Source: Xanthomonas phaseoli pv. phaseoli (GTDB lineage: Bacteria > Pseudomonadota > Gammaproteobacteria > Xanthomonadales > Xanthomonadaceae). Taken from it: a DNA stretch of 64,000 nt. Position numbers and translations under genes: made by a program. A model generated the notes under the pieces. That model did not search any database, was not told where the DNA came from, and worked only from the letters and a program-made list of their open reading frames with translations. Below, one piece after another: positions 9,974 through 19,126 of the stretch. Numbering within the stretch: position 1 is the first letter of the stretch; each line of letters starts with the position of its first letter. The stretch lies in NCBI GenBank assembly GCA_022749655.1, contig CP094243.1, positions 4,340,001 to 4,404,000 of the forward strand. Reading direction: 5' to 3'.

Positions 9974-10010
9974 AGTATACGACAAAAGAGCCCGACTTGC
10001 GTCGGACTCT
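9974..10010 (-). promoter_or_regulatory. Internal terminator-like hairpin followed by a TATACT box (rpsN/rpsH junction)
   Basis: On the minus strand a ten-base-pair stem with one mismatch (AGAGTCCGAC/GTCGGGCTCT, 9987-10010) runs into TTTT. Right after it comes GTATACTTCCGC, a -10-like box (9974-9979) resembling those before rpsJ and rpsL. No good -35 is visible. The pair suggests attenuation, or an independent start within the spc operon. Confidence 0.5.
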
Positions 10011-10064
10011 CCTGTTGAACAGAACCATCCTGTTCAAATCCGGCCGCGGGCGGCCGGAATGCTG

Positions 10065-10370
10065 TTACCAGCTTGCCTTACGCAGGCCCGGAACGTCGCC
10101 GTTCATCGTGGCCTTGCGCAGCATGTTGCGGCCCAGACCGAACTTGCGGTAGACACCGCGCGGACGACCGGACAGCTCGCAACGGTTACGGTGGCGGCTC
10201 GGCGACGAATCGCGCGGCAGCTTCTGCAACTTGGTCGATGCATCGATCTTCTCTTCGTAGGACGCATCCTGACTGGAGAGAATCTTCTTCAGCGCATCAC
10301 GCTTGCCGGCGAATTTCTTCGCCAGCTTTGCACGCTTGATGTCGCGGTGGATCATGGAGGTCTTTGCCAT
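10065..10370 (-). CDS. rpsN: 30S ribosomal protein S14
   Basis: 101 residues, the long zinc-independent type without a CxxC motif. It begins [20 protein letters not shown] and carries [22 protein letters not shown] and the ending [10 protein letters not shown]14 assembles late in the 30S head. It lies 18 bases after rplE. Confidence 0.97.
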
Positions 10371-10388
10371 TTCGGATGTCCTCGACGG

Positions 10389-10931
10389 TCAGTTACGGAA
10401 CGGGAACTTGAACGCTGCCAGCAGCGCCTTCGCTTCCGCATCCGTCTTGGCGGTGGTGGTGATGGCGATATCCATACCGCGAATCGCATCGACGGCGTCG
10501 AAGTCGATTTCGGGGAAGATGATCTGTTCCTTCACACCCATGTTGAAGTTGCCACGACCGTCGAAGGAGCGACCGGACACACCACGGAAGTCGCGCACGC
10601 GCGGCAACGAGATGTTGATCAGGCGATCCAGGAACTCGTACATCTTGGCGCGACGCAAGGTGGTCTTGCAGCCGATCGGCCAACCGTCACGGATCTTGAA
10701 GGATGCTACCGAAACGCGCGACTTGGTGACCACCGGCTTTTGACCGGAGATCTTGGCCATGTCGGCGACCGCATTTTCCAGGATCTTCTTGTTGGTAGCG
10801 GCTTCGCCCACGCCCATGTTAAGCGTGACCTTGACCAGCTTCGGCACTTCCATCGGATTGGTGTAGCCGAACTCCTTCATCAGGGCCGGCACCACGTTGT
10901 CCTTGTAAAACTTTTCGAGACGAGTGTTCAT
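10389..10931 (-). CDS. rplE: 50S ribosomal protein L5
   Basis: 180 residues, full length. It begins [29 protein letters not shown] and carries [11 protein letters not shown], the [21 protein letters not shown] signature and the ending [26 protein letters not shown]. L5 binds 5S rRNA and contacts S13 across the subunits. It lies 11 bases after rplX. Confidence 0.97.
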   Translation of the reverse strand: MNTRLEKFYKDNVVPALMKEFGYTNPMEVPKLVKVTLNMGVGEAATNKKILENAVADMAKISGQKPVVTKSRVSVASFKIRDGWPIGCKTTLRRAKMYEFLDRLINISLPRVRDFRGVSGRSFDGRGNFNMGVKEQIIFPEIDFDAVDAIRGMDIAITTTAKTDAEAKALLAAFKFPFRN

Positions 10932-10942
10932 GATCTCATTCC

Positions 10943-11260
10943 TCAGGCGTCGAGCGCCTCACCGCTGGAGCGGAACACACGCAGTTTGCGTCCATCCTCC
11001 AGCACCTTGAAGCCAACGCGCTCGCCCTTGCCCGTTGCCGGGTTGACGATATTGACGTTGGAGATATGGATCGACGCTTCACGCTCGACCACGCCGCCGG
11101 CAACGCCTGCCTGCGGGTTCGGCTTGGTGTGGCGCTTGATGACGTTGGCGTTGGAGACGATCACGCGATCGCCGTCCACACGCACCACTTCACCCTGCTT
11201 ACCCTTGTCCTTGCCGGTGTTGATGACGACCTGGTCGCCCTTCTTGATACGGTTAGCCAT
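10943..11260 (-). CDS. rplX: 50S ribosomal protein L24
   Basis: 105 residues with the KOW motif near the start ([22 protein letters not shown]) and [19 protein letters not shown] near the end. L24 is an early assembly starter of the 50S subunit. It lies 15 bases after rplN, in the canonical order rplN-rplX-rplE. Confidence 0.97.
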
Positions 11261-11275
11261 GTGTATGTCCTCCGC

Positions 11276-11644
11276 TCACAGCACTTCGGGAGCGAGCGAG
11301 ACGATCTTCATGAACTTCTCGGAACGCAGCTCGCGCGTCACCGGCCCGAAGATGCGGGTCCCGATCGGCTCCTGCTTATTGTTCAACAGCACAGCGGCGT
11401 TGCCATCGAAGCGGATCAGCGAACCGTCGGGACGGCGCACACCCTTGCGGGTACGCACCACGACGGCGTCGTAGACTTCGCCTTTCTTGACCTTGCCACG
11501 CGGAATGGCGTCCTTGACGGTCACCTTGATGATGTCACCAATATGTGCGTAACGGCGCTTGGAGCCGCCCAGCACCTTGATGCACATCACTTCCTTGGCA
11601 CCCGAATTGTCGGCGACATCGAGGTAGCTCTGCATCTGGATCAT
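11276..11644 (-). CDS. rplN: 50S ribosomal protein L14
   Basis: 122 residues, full length. It begins [27 protein letters not shown] and carries the [16 protein letters not shown] signature. L14 forms an intersubunit bridge and is the docking site of the silencing factor RsfS. No defects are seen. Confidence 0.98.
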
Positions 11645-11657
11645 GATTCAGATCTCC

Positions 11658-11929
11658 TTATTCGGCCGAACGGGTGACGATTTCCACCACCCGCCAGTTC
11701 TTGGTCTTGGACATCGGAGCAATCTCGGTCACACGCACGACGTCGCCTTCGTTGCAGGCATTGTCGGCGTCGTGCGCGTGCAGCTTGGTCGAACGCTTGA
11801 TGTACTTGCCGTACAGAGCATGCTTGACCTGGCGCTCCACCAACACGGTGACCGTCTTGTCCATCTTGTTGCTGACGACACGGCCTTCGACCGTGCGCAG
11901 CGCGTTTGCTTTTCGTTATTGTCGCTCAT
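11658..11929 (-). CDS. rpsQ: 30S ribosomal protein S17 (frameshifted in this sequence)
   Basis: S17 is a primary 16S rRNA binder with an OB fold. The start MSDNNEKQ at 11929 and the body [25 protein letters not shown] to the ending VEIVTRSAE lie in different frames. The break is near 11895-11903, where two extra bases (CGCG for CG) appear. Removing them gives [15 protein letters not shown] and a protein of 89 residues, the expected length. Internal starts would leave a truncated OB fold, so a sequence error is more likely than a shortened S17. Confidence 0.92.
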
Positions 11930-11940
11930 CGCGGCCGTCC

Positions 11941-12126
11941 TTACTTGGTGCTGCCGAGCAGGTGCTTGACGCGAGCAATCTCGCGGCGCACCCGGCGGGT
12001 TTCGTGGGTCTTCGGCAGCTGGCCGGTGACCTGCTGCATACGGAGCGAGAACTGCTCCTTACGCAGATCGGTCAGGTGGGCCTTCAATTCGTCAGCCGAC
12101 TTCTCGCGGAGTTGTTTGATATCCAT
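11941..12126 (-). CDS. rpmC: 50S ribosomal protein L29
   Basis: 61 residues, a two-helix protein beginning [21 protein letters not shown] and containing [22 protein letters not shown]29 sits beside L23 at the tunnel exit and helps dock trigger factor and SRP. Its ATG overlaps the rplP stop by one base (TGATG), indicating coupling. Confidence 0.96.
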
Positions 12127-12538
12127 CAGCGCACCGTCCGGGTCACGAAAGTGGTGGTCACCGAGAGCTTGGCAGCGGCAAGGCGGAACGCCTCGCGTGC
12201 GGTCTCTTCGGGGATTCCCTCGATTTCATAGATCATGAGGCCCGGCTGAATCTGCGCGACCCAGTACTCCACGTTGCCCTTACGGAGCCCATGCGGACTT
12301 CGATCGGCTTCTTGGTGATCGGCTTGTCGGGGAACACACGGATCCACATCTTGCCGCCCTTCTTGACGTGGCGGCTGATCGTGCGGCGTGCCGCTTCAAT
12401 CTGGCGTGCGGTCAGCTGACCGTGCGCCGTGGCCTTGAGGCCGTACTCGCCGAAGCTGACGGCGTTTCCGCTCCATGCCAGGCCGTCGTTACGGCCCTTG
12501 TGCATCTTGCGATATTTGGTTCGCTTGGGTTGCAACAT
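12126..12538 (-). CDS. rplP: 50S ribosomal protein L16 (frameshifted in this sequence)
   Basis: L16 organises the A-site tRNA elbow region of the 50S subunit. The N-terminal part ([19 protein letters not shown] to [13 protein letters not shown]) and the C-terminal part ([20 protein letters not shown] to the end) are in two frames. The break is at about 12283-12285, where one C/G is missing from the SGKG codons. Repair gives 137 residues, the usual length. The gene is essential, so an error is likely. Confidence 0.92.
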
Positions 12539-12543
12539 TGCCG

Positions 12544-13278
12544 TTACCTCGCTTCACGAGCCGGGCGCGACGGGCGGTCACCACGGTCGCCGCGATCGTT
12601 ACGATCGTTGCGCGGGCTGTCGTCCTGCTTTTCCTGGCCAACCTGAGAGAAGTCGAAGACTTCGCCCTTATAGATCCAGACCTTGATACCGATGATGCCG
12701 TACGTCGTGGACGCCTCGGCAAAACCGTAATCAATGTCGGCACGTAGCGTGTGCAGCGGCACGCGGCCTTCGCGGTACCACTCCGAACGGGCGATTTCTG
12801 CACCGTTGAGGCGGCCAGCCACATTGACCTTGATGCCCAAGGCACCCAGGCGCATCGCGTTACCGACCGAGCGCTTCATTGCACGGCGGAACATGATGCG
12901 ACGCTCAAGCTGCTGCGCGATCGACTCGGCGACCAGCTGCGCGTCCAGCTCCGGCTTGCGCACTTCGGTGACGTTGATGTGCGCCGGAACGCCCATCAGC
13001 TCGCTCACTTCCTTGCGCAGCTTTTCGATGTCCTCGCCACGCTTGCCGATCACCACACCCGGACGGGCGGTGTGAATGGTCACGCGGGCGGTTTTGGCAG
13101 GGCGCTCGATCAAGATCTTGCTGACACCTGCCTGCGCGAGCTTCTTGCGCAGCATTTCACGCACTTTCAGGTCGGCTGCCAGATAGGAGGCGAACTCGGC
13201 CTTGTTTGCGTACCACTTGGAATTCCAGTCCTTAGCGATGCCGAGGCGGATTCCAGTCGGATGAACTTTATGACCCAT
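12544..13278 (-). CDS. rpsC: 30S ribosomal protein S3
   Basis: 244 residues. It begins [20 protein letters not shown] and carries the KH domain ([19 protein letters not shown]) and the C-terminal S3 domain with [21 protein letters not shown]. The last 25 residues are a low-complexity tail of D, R, N and G, as in other xanthomonads. S3 lines the mRNA entry channel with S4 and S5. It is intact. Confidence 0.98.
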
Positions 13279-13295
13279 GGTCTTTTCCTTTCCGC

Positions 13296-13631
13296 TTACT
13301 TGGCGGCGCCCACAACCACAGTGATGTGGCTGGTGCGCTTGAGGATGCGGGTACCGCGGCCTTTCGCCCGCGCCATGAAACGCTTCAGGGAGGGACCTTC
13401 ATCAACCATGATGGTCTTGACCTTCAGCTCGTCGACATCCGCGCCCTGATTGTTCTCGGCATTGGCGATCGCCGACTCCACCACCTTCTTGATCAGGTGT
13501 GCAGCCTTCTTGTCCGAGAACTTCAGCAGATTGACCGCACGCTCGGCGGACAAACCACGCACCTGGTCAGCGACCAGGCGGGCCTTCTGCGGGGAGATGC
13601 GCGCGGTGCGCAGGATTGCTTTCGCTTCCAT
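13296..13631 (-). CDS. rplV: 50S ribosomal protein L22
   Basis: 111 residues starting [26 protein letters not shown]. Two ATGs lie 6 bases apart (13637 and 13631). The SD AAGGAG is only 2 bases from the first and 8 from the second, so I chose the second. The long beta-hairpin that lines the exit tunnel ([17 protein letters not shown]) is present and wild-type-like. Confidence 0.96.
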
Positions 13632-13643
13632 CGTCATCTCTCC

Positions 13644-13913
13644 TTACCTGCCCGACTTCTTGTCGCCACCGTGACCCTTGAAGGTCCGGGTGACGGCAAA
13701 TTCGCCGAGCTTGTGGCCGACCATATTCTCGTTGACGAGCACCGGAATATGGTTCTTGCCGTTGTGCACGGCGATGGTGATGCCTACCATTTCAGGCAGG
13801 ATCATCGAACGGCGCGACCAGGTCTTGATCGGCTTCTTGCTACCCGCAGCGGACTCCACCTTCTTTGCAAGGTGGTGATCGACGAACGGGCCCTTCTTAA
13901 GTGAACGTGCCAT
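13644..13913 (-). CDS. rpsS: 30S ribosomal protein S19
   Basis: 89 residues. It begins [19 protein letters not shown] and carries the [25 protein letters not shown] signature region. It sits in the 30S head with S13. Spacing to rplB is 6 bases. Confidence 0.97.
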
Positions 13914-13919
13914 GGTCGA

Positions 13920-14747
13920 TTAGCCCCTACGATCGCGGACGATGAACTGCTGGGTGCGCTTGTTCTTGCGCGTCTTGTAACCCTTGGTCGGAACACCCCA
14001 CGGGGTGACCGGATGCGGATTACCCTGACCAGCCTTCGCTTCACCACCACCGTGCGGGTGATCGACCGGGTTCATGGCCGCACCGCGAACGGTCGGGCGA
14101 ACACCGCGCCAACGCTTGGCGCCCGCCTTGCCCAACTTCTCGAGGTTATGCTCGTCGTTGCCGACTTCGCCGATGGTGGCGCGGCACTCGACCGGCACCT
14201 TGCGCATTTCGCCCGAGCGCAGACGCAGCGTGGCATAGATGCCTTCGCGAGCGACCAGCTGGACGGCTGCACCGGCAGCACGTGCGATCTGAGCGCCCTT
14301 ACCCGGCTTCAGCTCGATACCGTGAACCGTCGTACCGACCGGGATGTTGCGCAGCGGCAGCGTGTTGCCGGTCTTGATCGGCGCATTGGCACCGGCAATG
14401 ACCTGGTCGCCAACCTTCAGGCCCTTCGGGGCGATAATGTAGCGGCGTTCGCCGTCGACATAGCACAGCAGGGCGATATGAGCGGTACGGTTCGGATCGT
14501 ATTCGATCCGCTCCACACGCGCCGGAATGCCTTCCTTGTTGCGCTTGAAGTCGATGATGCGGTAGTGCTGCTTATGACCACCACCGACATGACGCACGGT
14601 GATGCGGCCATGGTGGTTACGACCACCGGACTTGCTCTGCGAATCGAGCAGCGCCGCATGCGGTGCGCCCTTGTGCAGATCGGGAGTAACCACGCGCACG
14701 GCGGAACGACGGCCGGGAGAGGTGGGTTTGAACTTCATCAATGGCAT
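13920..14747 (-). CDS. rplB: 50S ribosomal protein L2
   Basis: 275 residues, full length. It has the N-terminal [15 protein letters not shown] and the catalytic-centre-proximal loop [22 protein letters not shown], with the histidine required for peptidyl transfer. L2 is one of the largest core 50S proteins and is needed for subunit joining. It is intact. Confidence 0.98.
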   Translation of the reverse strand: MPLMKFKPTSPGRRSAVRVVTPDLHKGAPHAALLDSQSKSGGRNHHGRITVRHVGGGHKQHYRIIDFKRNKEGIPARVERIEYDPNRTAHIALLCYVDGERRYIIAPKGLKVGDQVIAGANAPIKTGNTLPLRNIPVGTTVHGIELKPGKGAQIARAAGAAVQLVAREGIYATLRLRSGEMRKVPVECRATIGEVGNDEHNLEKLGKAGAKRWRGVRPTVRGAAMNPVDHPHGGGEAKAGQGNPHPVTPWGVPTKGYKTRKNKRTQQFIVRDRRG

Positions 14748-14757
14748 GGGATGGACC

Positions 14758-15056
14758 TCAGGCCTTGGCCGTTACGTCGATGGACTGACCATCGACCAGG
14801 CGGACGTACGCCTTGCGCCAATTGCCACGGTTGCCAGCACGGTTACGGAAGGACTTGCTCTTGCCCTTGACGTTGACCACGTTGACGGCCTTGACCTTGA
14901 CGTCGAACAACTGCTCAACCGCGGCCTTTACATCGGCCTTGGTGGCTTCGTTCGAAACTTCGAAGACATACTGGTTGGAAATTTCCTGCAGGCGCGCGGT
15001 CTTTTCGGAGACTCGCGGAGCACGCAGCACGCTGAAGATTTTTCGTTGCTGCTCAT
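14758..15056 (-). CDS. rplW: 50S ribosomal protein L23 (frameshifted near its start)
   Basis: L23 forms the chaperone and SRP docking site at the tunnel exit. The ATG at 15056 reads MSSNEK, then a run of five T on the plus strand (15039-15043) that should be six shifts the frame. The body [20 protein letters not shown] to [10 protein letters not shown] follows in the second frame. Repair gives 99 residues, the usual length. The start overlaps the rplD stop (ATGA), as expected for coupled translation. Confidence 0.92.
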
Positions 15057-15660
15057 GCCAGCCACTCCTCGACCTTCTTGACCGCATCGGCGGTGATCAC
15101 GACCGTATCGGCCCCGACCAGAGCGACCGGATCCAGGCCCTGCACGTCACGCACCTGCACATACGGCAGGTTGCGAGCGGACAGATACAGGTGCTCGGAA
15201 GCCTCTTCGGTGACGATCAGCGGGCGCTTGCCCACTTCCAGGCCCTTGAGCTTTTCGATCAGGCCCTTGGTCTTGGTCGCTTCGAGGTCGAACGCGTCGA
15301 CGATCATCAGACGACCCTGACGGTTCAGCTCGGAAAAAATCGCGCAGATGGCCGCACGGTACATCTTGCGGTTGACCTTCTGCTCGAAGCTGCGCGGCTT
15401 GGCCGCGCGAAGGTCACGCCGCCGCCGACGAAGATCGGAGCCGTCAGCGCGCCATGACGCGCACCGCCGCCCTTCTGCTTCTTGGACTTCTTGGTCGTGC
15501 CCGCAACTTCCGAACGCGTCTTCTGTGCCTTGGTACCGGCGCGACCGGCGTTGCGATAAGCGACGACGACCTGGTGAACCAGATCTTCGCTGAATTCGCG
15601 ACCGAACACGGCATCGGAGACCGAGACCTTGTTGTTGCTACCCGTGATAACGAGTTCCAT
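15053..15660 (-). CDS. rplD: 50S ribosomal protein L4 (frameshifted in this sequence)
   Basis: L4 lines the exit tunnel and, in E. coli, represses the S10 operon. The first half ([20 protein letters not shown] to [11 protein letters not shown]) and second half ([20 protein letters not shown] to KKVEEWLA) are in different frames. An extra CG pair at 15405-15408 (CGCG instead of CG) explains it, and removal gives the [17 protein letters not shown] junction and 201 residues. Of two ATGs I chose 15660, which has AAGGAG 8 bases upstream. Confidence 0.92.
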
Positions 15661-15672
15661 CGTCATCTCTCC

Positions 15673-16323
15673 TTATGCCTTGCTCGCCGGACGGACGATC
15701 ACGTCACCACCAGCTGCGCCAGGCACGGCGCCGCGGATAGCAATCAGACCACGCTCGACGTCGACCTTGACCACTTCCAGGTTCTGCGTGCTTTGCTGCA
15801 CGGCGCCCATGTGGCCCGACATCTTCTTGCCCGGGAAAACGCGGCCCGGGGTCTGGCGCTGACCCAGCGAACCCGGCGCGCGATGCGACAGCGAGTTACC
15901 GTGGGTTGCATCGCCCATACGGAAGTTGTAGCGCTTAATGGTGCCCTGGAAACCCTTACCCTTGGTGACGCCCTGGACGTCAACCTTCTGGCCGACCTCG
16001 AAAATGTCCGCCTTGATTTCGCCACCGACGGCGAAATCGCCGAGCTGGGCATCTTCAACACGGAATTCCCACAGGCCGCGACCCGCTTCCACCTTCGCCT
16101 TCGCGAAGTGGCCAGCAGCCGGCTTGTTGACCAGCGCGGCACGACGGGCGCCAACGGTGACCTGCACGGCGCTGTAGCCGTCAACTTCGACGGTCTTGAT
16201 CTGCGCGATGCGGTTCGGAGTTGCTTCGATCAGCGTGACCGGTACCGAGCGACCGTCTTCAGTGAAGACGCGGCTCATACCAGCCTTGCGGCCCACGAAG
16301 CCCAACGAATATTTCTTCGTCAT
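15673..16323 (-). CDS. rplC: 50S ribosomal protein L3
   Basis: 216 residues, full length. It begins [20 protein letters not shown] and has the long central loop [44 protein letters not shown] that reaches the peptidyl-transferase centre. The loop glutamine (GQRQTP) is the usual methylation site. It lies 11 bases after rpsJ. It is intact. Confidence 0.97.
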
Positions 16324-16334
16324 GGTCGTAGTCC

Positions 16335-16646
16335 TCAGGTCAGCTTGATCTGGACGTCGACGCCAGCCGCGAGTTCGAGCTTCATCAGCGCGTCCACGGT
16401 CTTGTCGTTCGGGTCGACGATATCGAGCACACGCTTGTGCGTGCGGGTTTCGTATTGGTCACGCGCATCTTTGTCAGCGTGCGGGGACACGAGGATGGTG
16501 TAACGTTCGATCTTGGTCGGCAACGGGATCGGGCCACGCACTTGCGCGCCGGTCCGCTTAGCCGTTTCGACGATCTCGCTGGCCGAACGGTCGATCAAAC
16601 GATGATCGAACGCCTTCAACCGAATCCGGATCTTTTGTTCCGACAT
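16335..16646 (-). CDS. rpsJ: 30S ribosomal protein S10 / NusE
   Basis: 103 residues starting [19 protein letters not shown] at 16646. It carries [24 protein letters not shown] and [13 protein letters not shown]10 is both a 30S head protein and the antitermination factor NusE that links NusG to the ribosome. It is the first gene of the S10 operon. In related genomes tufA lies directly upstream, but here an insertion island separates them. Promoter-like sequences at 16807-16835 and 16957-16985 could drive it. Confidence 0.97.
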   Translation of the reverse strand: MSEQKIRIRLKAFDHRLIDRSASEIVETAKRTGAQVRGPIPLPTKIERYTILVSPHADKDARDQYETRTHKRVLDIVDPNDKTVDALMKLELAAGVDVQIKLT

Positions 16647-16806
16647 GACGGAAGCTTCCTTCGTTAAAGAGCGACGGGCAAGGCCTCTGGGATACCTGCC
16701 CCGATATTCCTGACGTTGATGAAATCGCCGCGCATCCTGCTGGCGAGGGCATTTCCTCCGCCCAAAAACTGAGGCAGCCCGGTAACCCGGCCTGCCCAGA
16801 CGGAGA

Positions 16807-16835
16807 AGTATAATGCGCAACAAGAGCACGGTCAA
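16807..16835 (-). promoter_or_regulatory. Predicted sigma-70 promoter P1 of the S10 operon
   Basis: On the minus strand TTGACC (16830-16835), a 17-base spacer and TATACT (16807-16812) match the sigma-70 consensus at 5 of 6 positions each. It lies about 160 bases upstream of rpsJ. The bases after the -10 (TTCTCCGTCT) closely match those at the rpsL promoter, suggesting common control. Confidence 0.75.
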
Positions 16836-16956
16836 CAACGCGTGAGTTGTTGAGTGCTCCATGCAACGCGACCTTCCCGGTCTGGCGAACACGAGCGGCA
16901 TCCTGCCGTTCTTTTCGCTGTAACTCAGCGCCCTACCCAGGGACACCGAGCCGCGC

Positions 16957-16985
16957 ATTGTAGTGGCTCGCCTCGATGTCTGCAA
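16957..16985 (-). promoter_or_regulatory. Possible second promoter P2 upstream of rpsJ
   Basis: On the minus strand TACAAT (16957-16962) follows TTGCAG (16980-16985) with a 17-base spacer. The 16 bases after the -10 (GCGCGGCTCGGTGTCC) nearly repeat those after the TATAGT box upstream of rplK (GCGCGGCTCGCTGTCC). The -35 is weak, so the call rests mainly on that shared motif. Confidence 0.45.
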
Positions 16986-17158
16986 GCGCACTGTTCTGCT
17001 CCCGAGTGAGTCCCTTCGCGACTCTGGGGACATGAACCCGTTCCGGACGCCACCTTGCCGTGGCACCCGTCCCGGACTGGCCAGAATTCAGGGCCGGGGC
17101 GCAGACACGGCGGCATGGACAACGACTGAACTCCCTGTCGTAGCCGGCGCCCTGTCGT

Positions 17159-18487
17159 GAGCGTGTGCAGAATTTTGTGTAACCGTGGTTTGGGTTACCG
17201 CTGAGGAAGTCGCCCCTCGAACTGGATCGTAAAGCGGTTCAGCGCAGCCTTCCAGTCGCGGATCGGCAGCGTCCATTTCTTGGTGATGTTGCGCAGAGCC
17301 AGGTAGAACAGTTTCATCAAGGCTTCGTCGCTGGGGAACGCGCCGCGGTTCTTGGTCAGCTTGCGCAGGCTCATGTTGACCGACTCGATGGCGTTGGTCG
17401 TATAGATCACCTTGCGGATCTCCGGTGGGTAGTCGAAGAACGGGATCAGTCGTGACCAATTGCGCCGCCATGACTGGCTGATGGGCGGGTACTGGGCGTC
17501 CCACTTGGCCTCGAACTCGGTCAGTGCCTGCTCGGCCTCCTCGACGGTGGCGCAGGCGTAAATGCGCTTGAGATCGGCGGCAACCTCGGCGCGGCGTTTC
17601 CACGAGACGTAGTTCAGGCTGTGCCGCACCATGTGCACGATGCACAGCTGCACGGTGGTCTGCGGGAACACCGCCTCGATCGCCTCGGGAAACCCCTTCA
17701 GGCCATCGACGCAGGCAATGAAGATGTCCTGCACCCCGCGGTTGCGTAGCTCCGTCACGACTTGCAGCCAAAACTTGGCACCCTCGGCCTGCGCCAGCCA
17801 TAGGCCCAGCACTTCCTTCTCGCCGCCCATGGTGATGCCGATGGCCAGGTACACCGCCTTGACCCGCACCGCGCCCTCGCGCACTTTGACGTGGATGCAG
17901 TCCAGATAGACGATCGGATAGACCGGATCCAGTGGCCGCGCCTGCCACGCCTTGACCTCCTCGACGACCGCATCGGTGACTGAGGAAATCAGACTCGGCG
18001 ACACCTCGGTGCCGTACATCTCCTCCAGGTGCGACTGGATCTCGCGCACGGTCATGCCGCGCGCGTACAACGACAAGATCTTGTCATCGAAGCCGGCCCA
18101 GCGGGTCTGGTGCTTGGGGATCAGCTGTGGCGCGAAGCTGCCGTGGCGATCACGCGGAATCTCGATCGGCAGCTCGCCGAACTCGCCCTTGAGCGTCTTG
18201 CGGCTGCGTCCGTTGCGCGTGTTGCCGGCCGCGTTGGCGACCGGCTCATGCTTGTCATGACCGAGGTGTTCGGTCATCTCCGCGTCCAGCGCCCGCTCCA
18301 CCAACCGCTTGGTCAGCTGCTTGAGCAGGCCGTTCTCGCCGATCAGATCCTCGGGTTTGGTGTAGTTGACCAACAGGCTGCTAAGCAGCTCGTCGGGTAC
18401 CTCATGTGTGCGTGGGCTCATGGTGTCTCCGGGTTAGGTGGCAGTCTCCTGCCTGTGGCCCGGTTACACAAAATCTAGGACACGCCC
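17159..18487 (-). mobile_element. IS256-family (Mutator-type) insertion sequence, apparently complete
   Basis: A 1.33-kb element with one transposase gene. Its 27-base terminal inverted repeats match at 22 positions; both ends contain GCGTGT and then ATTTTGTGTAACCG (left 17159-17185, right 18461-18487). I see no matching 8-9 base target duplication at the flanks. The left flank is rpsJ upstream DNA, while the right flank is the cut-off tail of an IS3-type transposase. This suggests the element sits at a recombination or deletion breakpoint rather than a simple insertion. Exact ends are uncertain by a few bases. Confidence 0.88.
17195..18421 (-). CDS. IS256-family transposase
   Basis: 408 residues, full length for the family. 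The DDE catalytic triad is visible: D174 (YPIVYLDCIHVK), D239 (ACVDGLKGFPEA) and E346 (TTNAIESVNMSLRK). The C-x2-H motif typical of Mutator-like transposases is at C260-H263. The N-terminal DNA-binding region includes EMTEHLGHDKHEP and GNTRNGRSRKT. It catalyses cut-out, copy-paste transposition of its element through a circular form. The gene looks intact, so the element may still move. Confidence 0.95.
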   Translation of the reverse strand: MSPRTHEVPDELLSSLLVNYTKPEDLIGENGLLKQLTKRLVERALDAEMTEHLGHDKHEPVANAAGNTRNGRSRKTLKGEFGELPIEIPRDRHGSFAPQLIPKHQTRWAGFDDKILSLYARGMTVREIQSHLEEMYGTEVSPSLISSVTDAVVEEVKAWQARPLDPVYPIVYLDCIHVKVREGAVRVKAVYLAIGITMGGEKEVLGLWLAQAEGAKFWLQVVTELRNRGVQDIFIACVDGLKGFPEAIEAVFPQTTVQLCIVHMVRHSLNYVSWKRRAEVAADLKRIYACATVEEAEQALTEFEAKWDAQYPPISQSWRRNWSRLIPFFDYPPEIRKVIYTTNAIESVNMSLRKLTKNRGAFPSDEALMKLFYLALRNITKKWTLPIRDWKAALNRFTIQFEGRLPQR

Positions 18488-18488
18488 C

Positions 18489-18599
18489 TGGCGCCGCGAA
18501 TACAACGAGGAGCGACCCAAGAAAGCAATTGGCGGCATGACGCCCTCCGCGTATGCCCAACAGTTGGCCAACGCCGCTATCATCAACCCCGGACTCTAA
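18489..18599 (+). pseudogene. C-terminal remnant of an IS3-family transposase (orfB)
   Basis: The last 36 codons read WRREYNEERPKKAIGG then MTPSAYAQQLANAA and a stop at 18597-18599. The 'YNxxRPhxxLGxxTPxxY' pattern is the end of the integrase domain of IS3-family OrfB proteins. Everything upstream has been removed by, or together with, the adjacent IS256 element. It is non-functional. The right end of the IS3 element probably falls within the next 30 bases. Confidence 0.82.
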
Positions 18600-18601
18600 A
18601 C

Positions 18602-19021
18602 CTGGCCGCTACTCAGGGCGGGGGACGTCGCGACCTCAAAGCACAGCTGGCGCAGCAGCCGCGTCCAACTGGCACCCTGGCGCATGGCGACTTGGTGGTG
18701 GGATTCCGCGATGACCGCGTCAGCAACCTGATCGCCTTCGCCGATCCGAAGGCGCCCCTGCCCTTCCAGCTGCTCGGCCATCCGGCCGGCACCCATATCA
18801 ACCGCATCCTCCAAACGATCGGCGGCAGCCCGCAGTGGAATGCCAGCCGCGACTACGTCCAGTTCCCCGCCATGCCGCTGGGCGTCGACGTGGACCCGGA
18901 CACATTGGCCATCGTCGGGTTGAACATCGCAACCACCAAGCAGGAGTTGGACAATTTCGGATTGCCGGGCCTGAATCTTCTCAAGGACCCGACAAACGGC
19001 TTGATCAACGGTATTCGCTGA
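18602..19021 (+). pseudogene. Unknown protein, N-terminally truncated by the IS3 remnant
   Basis: An open frame without a good start runs from the end of the IS3 remnant to a stop at 19019-19021. A TTG at 18692 is the only nearby start candidate and has no clear SD. The ~130 visible residues (RDLKAQLAQQPRPTGTLAHG, then GDLVVGFRDDRVSNLIAFAD, later GGSPQWNASRDYVQFPAMPLG) look like real protein with balanced codon use, not random high-GC DNA. I do not recognise the family. It is probably the C-terminus of a larger gene whose front half was lost when the IS elements arrived. Confidence 0.55.
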
Positions 19022-19126
19022 CCATCGTCGCCATCTGCGCGCCATGCCGCATTACGTCATGACAGCCGGCTCGCCGATTCATCATCATGCCGCCGGTGCG
19101 ATCTGCGCGCGCACCGACTCAGCCAC

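Noticed and set aside
17150..18495. A target-site duplication of GGCGCC flanking the IS256 element
   Set aside because: GGCGCC occurs near both ends but at unequal distances from the inverted repeats, so it cannot be a direct duplication created by insertion.
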